Below are positions 8,410 to 9,912 of a stretch of DNA of 9,912 nucleotides, piece by piece. A program made the position numbers and the translations under genes. The stretch's first letter is position 1; each line of letters begins with the position of its first letter. Source of the stretch: Janthinobacterium lividum (lineage in GTDB: Bacteria; Pseudomonadota; Gammaproteobacteria; Steroidobacterales; Steroidobacteraceae); contig CALPVO020000064.1 of the NCBI GenBank assembly GCA_943327025.2, forward strand, positions 1 through 9,912. The letters run 5' to 3'. The notes under the pieces are model-generated. The model was not told where the DNA came from. It did no database searches and was given only the letters and a program-made list of their open reading frames with translations.

Positions 8410-8486
8410 TGCGGGGTGGAGCAGTCTGGCAGCTCGTCGGGCTCATAACCCGAAGGTCGCAGGTTCAAATCCTGCCCCCGCTACCA
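8410..8486 (+). tRNA. Initiator tRNA-Met (fMet), anticodon CAT
   Basis: The 77-base cloverleaf folds fully. Acceptor arms GCGGGG (8411-8416) and CCCCGC (8476-8481) pair. The D stem is GAGC/GCTC. The anticodon stem is TCGGG/CCCGA around loop CTCATAA, with the anticodon at 8444-8446. The T stem is GCAGG/CCTGC with loop TTCAAAT, and CCA is encoded at 8484-8486. Three features mark it as initiator rather than elongator: three consecutive G-C pairs at the anticodon end of that stem, a purine 11-pyrimidine 24 pair (A-T), and no Watson-Crick pair between the first base and base 72. Here that mismatch is T (8410) against T (8482), rather than the C-A mismatch of E. coli. The formylated methionyl form starts every protein, so this is an essential, highly expressed gene. 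It has its own promoter upstream and two terminators downstream. Confidence 0.97.
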
Positions 8487-8495
8487 ACCGGTCCC

Positions 8496-8512
8496 GCCGC
8501 GTCTTTCGCGGC
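8496..8512 (+). other. Small hairpin in the tRNA 3' trailer
   Basis: GCCGCG (8496-8501) and CGCGGC (8507-8512) form a perfect 6-base-pair stem with loop TCTTT, ten bases after the tRNA CCA end. It lies in the trailer removed during 3' processing. It may only be incidental or may help present the trailer to RNases. Confidence 0.4.
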
Positions 8513-8516
8513 AAGG

Positions 8517-8548
8517 AAAAAGCCCGCTTTCAGCGGGCTTTTTCGTTT
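8517..8548 (+). terminator. Intrinsic terminator 1 after tRNA-fMet
   Basis: Stem AGCCCGCT (8521-8528) and AGCGGGCT (8532-8539) with loop TTC is followed by a T run to 8543. Flanking A5 and T5 tracts extend the symmetry to 12 base pairs, so it could stop transcription from both directions. It begins about 30 bases after the tRNA end and is unit 1 of a 35-base tandem repeat. Confidence 0.9.
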
Positions 8549-8618
8549 AATAAGTTGCCCGCTTTCAGCGGGCTTTTTCGTTTCAACAGTAGCCCGCTCA
8601 GCCGGACGTTTTCGTTTT
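8522..8618 (+). repeat. Three-unit tandem repeat (35-base period) carrying the terminators
   Basis: A 27-base block is found identically at 8522-8548 and 8557-8583, and in decayed form at about 8592-8617. The unit starts are exactly 35 bases apart. Unit 3 keeps the left arm GCCCGCT and the TTTTCGTTT end, but has lost two loop bases and has changes in the right arm, so its stem no longer closes. The spacers AATAAGTT and CAACAGTA are also partly alike, which points to tandem duplication of the whole 35-base unit followed by drift. Confidence 0.85.
8557..8583 (+). terminator. Intrinsic terminator 2 (duplicate)
   Basis: Stem GCCCGCT (8557-8563) and AGCGGGC (8567-8573) with loop TTC is followed by five T. 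The hairpin and tail are identical to terminator 1, but it lacks the upstream A run, so it should act mainly on + strand transcription. With unit 1 it makes a tight double stop between the tRNA and the chemoreceptor region. Confidence 0.88.
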
Positions 8619-8626
8619 AGGAAGCC

Positions 8627-8643
8627 GTGTAAGCGCTGTGTAA
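8627..8643 (+). repeat. Direct repeat GTGTAA, 11-base spacing
   Basis: GTGTAA occurs at 8627-8632 and again at 8638-8643, one helical turn apart. The layout resembles the direct half-sites bound by OmpR/PhoB-family response regulators, but the sequence matches no box I know with confidence and could be chance. Confidence 0.3.
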
Positions 8644-8648
8644 CTTTT

Positions 8649-8662
8649 CCCGCGAGAGCGGG
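8649..8662 (+). other. CCCGC-GAGA-GCGGG hairpin
   Basis: A 5-base-pair GC stem is closed by the GAGA (GNRA type) tetraloop, an exceptionally stable RNA hairpin. It lies 7 bases upstream of the GGAGGG ribosome binding site of the possible small ORF. It is not followed by a T run, so it is not a terminator. A leader-RNA role is a guess. Confidence 0.45.
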
Positions 8663-8682
8663 GTTGCACGGAGGGCTTATCG

Positions 8683-8760
8683 ATGCGGTACCCCAACTTC
8701 ACCAGTCAGCGCATTTCGGCCCTCTGCTGCCGGCCGGCCAGGCACCAGCACATCATCTAG
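8683..8760 (+). CDS. Possible 25-residue small protein or leader peptide (unrecognised)
   Basis: ATG 8683 is preceded by GGAGGG (8670-8675) with 7 bases of spacing, the best Shine-Dalgarno sequence outside the nuo operon here. The frame runs to TAG 8758-8760. The peptide begins MRYPNFTSQRISALCC and ends RPARHQHII. It is basic, has two adjacent cysteines at positions 15-16 and a His-Gln-His near the end, and has no membrane segment. The ribosome binding site can pair with bases inside the ORF (GAGGGC 8671-8676 with GCCCTC 8719-8724), so translation could be structure-controlled. It lies between the tRNA terminators and the chemoreceptor gene. I recognise no family. Small ORFs with good ribosome sites do occur by chance, so this is only a candidate. 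No clear promoter is visible upstream. Confidence 0.35.
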   Translation: MRYPNFTSQRISALCCRPARHQHII

Positions 8761-8959
8761 GACCGACTTCAGCCGGGGTCAAGCACACCTCCGCTGCGCT
8801 ACTTCGAACTGGGAGGAAGTCAGCTGTCACCAGTCTATATTTTACATAATGCGACAGTACACTTTCTGAAACCGCATACGGCGCGTAGTATTTCCTAAAA
8901 AACTCGGAATTTCCCCTAATATCCAAGTGAGCCGTCATGGCTTTACGGGGTTCGACAAC
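8761..8959 (+). other. Non-coding upstream region of the chemoreceptor gene
   Basis: No convincing gene is seen here. The last 130 bases are clearly more AT-rich than the surroundings, as expected for a promoter region. Weak candidates are CATAAT at 8845-8850 as a -10 box, TTTACA at 8841-8846 as a -35 box without a good partner, a poor flagellar sigma28-like pair (TAAA at 8896, CCTAATAT at 8915-8922), and an inverted repeat ATAC-N8-GTAT at 8876-8891. None is strong enough to call. GGAGGA at 8812-8817 looks like a ribosome site but has no start codon at a usable distance. Confidence 0.5.
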
Positions 8960-9912
8960 ATGAATACCCAAGGCGGATTGGGCAAGAGCACGGCCATTGC
9001 CATCTGGGCTGTCGTGGCCTTCCTGTTGGTTGTCGGTGTCCTGACGACACTGATGATGGTCAACCAGCGTCAAATCATCGCCGCGCAAGACAACCGCTAC
9101 CGTTCCTTTGCTCTAGCCGAGGAACTGCGACAAAGCTCCGACGACCTTACGCGTCTGGCCCGTACCTATGCGGTCACCGCGGATCCAAAATTCGAGCAGC
9201 AGTACTGGCAGATCTTGGCCATTCGCAATGGCGAGGCGCCACGCCCCGAGGATTACGGACGGATCTATTGGGACTTCATGGCCGTTGATGGCGTCAAGCC
9301 GCGGCCTGACGGCGCGGCGGTATCGCTGCAAGCGCTGATGAAAAAGCAGGGCTTTACAGAGCAGGAGTTTGCCAAGCTCAGTGAGGCACAGGCTAATTCT
9401 GACGGGCTTGTCCAACTCGAGACGGTAGCCATGAATGCCGTAAAAGGACGCTTTGATGATGGTCAGGGAGGTTTTTCGCGGGTGGGACCGCCCGACCAGG
9501 CCTTGGCAGCGCGGCTGATGCATGGTCCTGATTATCACGCTTACAAAGCACGAATCATGAAGCCAATTGACGAGTTCTTTGCTGAGCTCGACGAGCGGAC
9601 CCAAAGCGAGTTGCAGGTTCGTATCGATCGCAGCCACACCTTGCTTTGGGTACTGCTGGGAACCGTTTTTCTTGCACTCGTCGCTGCTTTGGCGGCTGGC
9701 GTGGCCGTTCGTCGCAAAGTCATTGCGCCCATTGGTTCGGTCATCGGTGGCCTTTCCGGTACGACCCGGAAACTGGAACAGATGGCAGCGGAGTTGGGCG
9801 GCTCTAGTCAGACGCTGGCGGCAGGAACCAGCCAGCAGGCAGCCTCCGTGGAAGAGACCAGCGCGGCTCTAGAGGAGGTCTCCAGCATGGTACGGATGAC
9901 GGCGCAGAACGC
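8960..9912 (+). CDS. Methyl-accepting chemotaxis protein, N-terminal part (runs off the right edge)
   Basis: The frame from ATG 8960 is open to the window end (317 residues). Layout: short cytoplasmic start, TM1 at about 11-33, periplasmic sensor domain at about 34-225, TM2 at about 226-250, then the start of the cytoplasmic signalling coiled coil. The stretch SQTLAAGTSQQAASVEETSA at 283-302 and the following LEEVSSM are the first methylation-helix region of chemoreceptors, where CheR and CheB modify glutamates. The conserved tip that binds CheA/CheW lies outside the window. The sensor part looks helical (motifs ELRQSSDDLTRLARTY and RIYWDF); I recall similar sensor regions in other receptors but cannot name the family or ligand. 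TM2 to the QQAAS motif is only about 41 residues, against about 80 in E. coli Tsr, so a full HAMP domain is missing. The ribosome site is weak (ACGGGG, 9 bases away). Codon use is more AT-rich than in nuo. Confidence 0.92.
   Translation, partial: MNTQGGLGKSTAIAIWAVVAFLLVVGVLTTLMMVNQRQIIAAQDNRYRSFALAEELRQSSDDLTRLARTYAVTADPKFEQQYWQILAIRNGEAPRPEDYGRIYWDFMAVDGVKPRPDGAAVSLQALMKKQGFTEQEFAKLSEAQANSDGLVQLETVAMNAVKGRFDDGQGGFSRVGPPDQALAARLMHGPDYHAYKARIMKPIDEFFAELDERTQSELQVRIDRSHTLLWVLLGTVFLALVAALAAGVAVRRKVIAPIGSVIGGLSGTTRKLEQMAAELGGSSQTLAAGTSQQAASVEETSAALEEVSSMVRMTAQN

Noticed and set aside
8462..8486. tRNA 3' end as a phage or island attachment site
   Set aside because: I see no second copy of the tRNA 3' end downstream and no integrase in the window; the neighbouring repeat is a terminator unit, not tRNA-derived.
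8522..8618. Short CRISPR-like array
   Set aside because: The units are hairpin terminators with T-tails, the spacers are 8 bases and similar to each other, and no cas gene is near.
8369..8620. 83-codon open frame across the tRNA and terminators
   Set aside because: It runs through the tRNA promoter, tRNA-fMet and both terminator repeats; its repetitive Phe-rich end is simply the translated repeat.
8409..8849. 146-codon open frame from the tRNA into the intergenic region
   Set aside because: It begins at the tRNA gene, crosses two intrinsic terminators, has no start-site support and shows no protein-like features.
8619..8959. Known riboswitch (for example cyclic-di-GMP) upstream of the chemoreceptor
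   Set aside because: Chemoreceptors are sometimes controlled this way, but I could not find the conserved core of a class I know; only a simple GAGA hairpin and weak pairings are seen.
8753..9088. 111-codon minus-strand frame overlapping the chemoreceptor start
   Set aside because: It is antisense to the clearly coding TM1 region, with no ribosome site and no recognisable protein; a shadow of GC-rich coding DNA.
9113..9637. 174-codon minus-strand frame within the chemoreceptor
   Set aside because: It is opposite the sensor domain, has no supporting motif or start site, and the + strand protein is convincing.

Overview
The window is the 3' two thirds of a bacterial respiratory complex I (nuo) operon, a housekeeping initiator tRNA gene, and the first third of a chemoreceptor gene, all on the + strand. 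The high GC content, the E. coli-like order nuoG-H-I-J-K-L-M-N with separate subunits, the Proteobacteria-type NuoI ferredoxin sequence and a gammaproteobacterial initiator tRNA suggest a gammaproteobacterium. My best guess is the Xanthomonadales/Lysobacterales, perhaps the Dyella/Rhodanobacter/Luteibacter side. This is a judgement from remembered relatives, not a search.

Region 1 (1-8332): the tail of nuoG, then complete nuoH, I, J, K, L, M and N. Gaps are 3-28 bases, and J/K and M/N overlap by the four bases ATGA, so this is one tightly coupled message. NuoG and NuoI belong to the peripheral arm that carries electrons from NADH over iron-sulfur clusters. NuoH forms the quinone site at the joint with the membrane. 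NuoJ and K, with the antiporter-like L, M and N, form the membrane arm that pumps protons. All key ion-path glutamates and lysines that I looked for are present, so the complex looks functional.

Region 2 (8333-8618): a near-perfect sigma70 promoter (TTGACA, 17 bases, TATAGT) drives a 77-base tRNA-fMet with encoded CCA. It is followed by a 35-base-period tandem repeat whose first two units are strong intrinsic terminators and whose third is a decayed copy. I see no T-tracted terminator directly after nuoN, so nuo transcripts may run through the tRNA to these terminators.

Region 3 (8619-8959): an upstream region that becomes AT-rich towards its end. It holds a GAGA-loop hairpin, a possible 25-codon small ORF with a very good ribosome binding site, and an 11-base-spaced direct repeat. 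Beyond 8760 there is no convincing gene.

Region 4 (8960 to the right edge): the N-terminal part of a methyl-accepting chemotaxis protein with a helical periplasmic sensor domain and an unusually short stretch between TM2 and the methylation region.

I found no wholly new biological system. The most interesting points are the tRNA-fMet-to-chemoreceptor junction: the small ORF, the repeat-built terminators and the chemoreceptor architecture.
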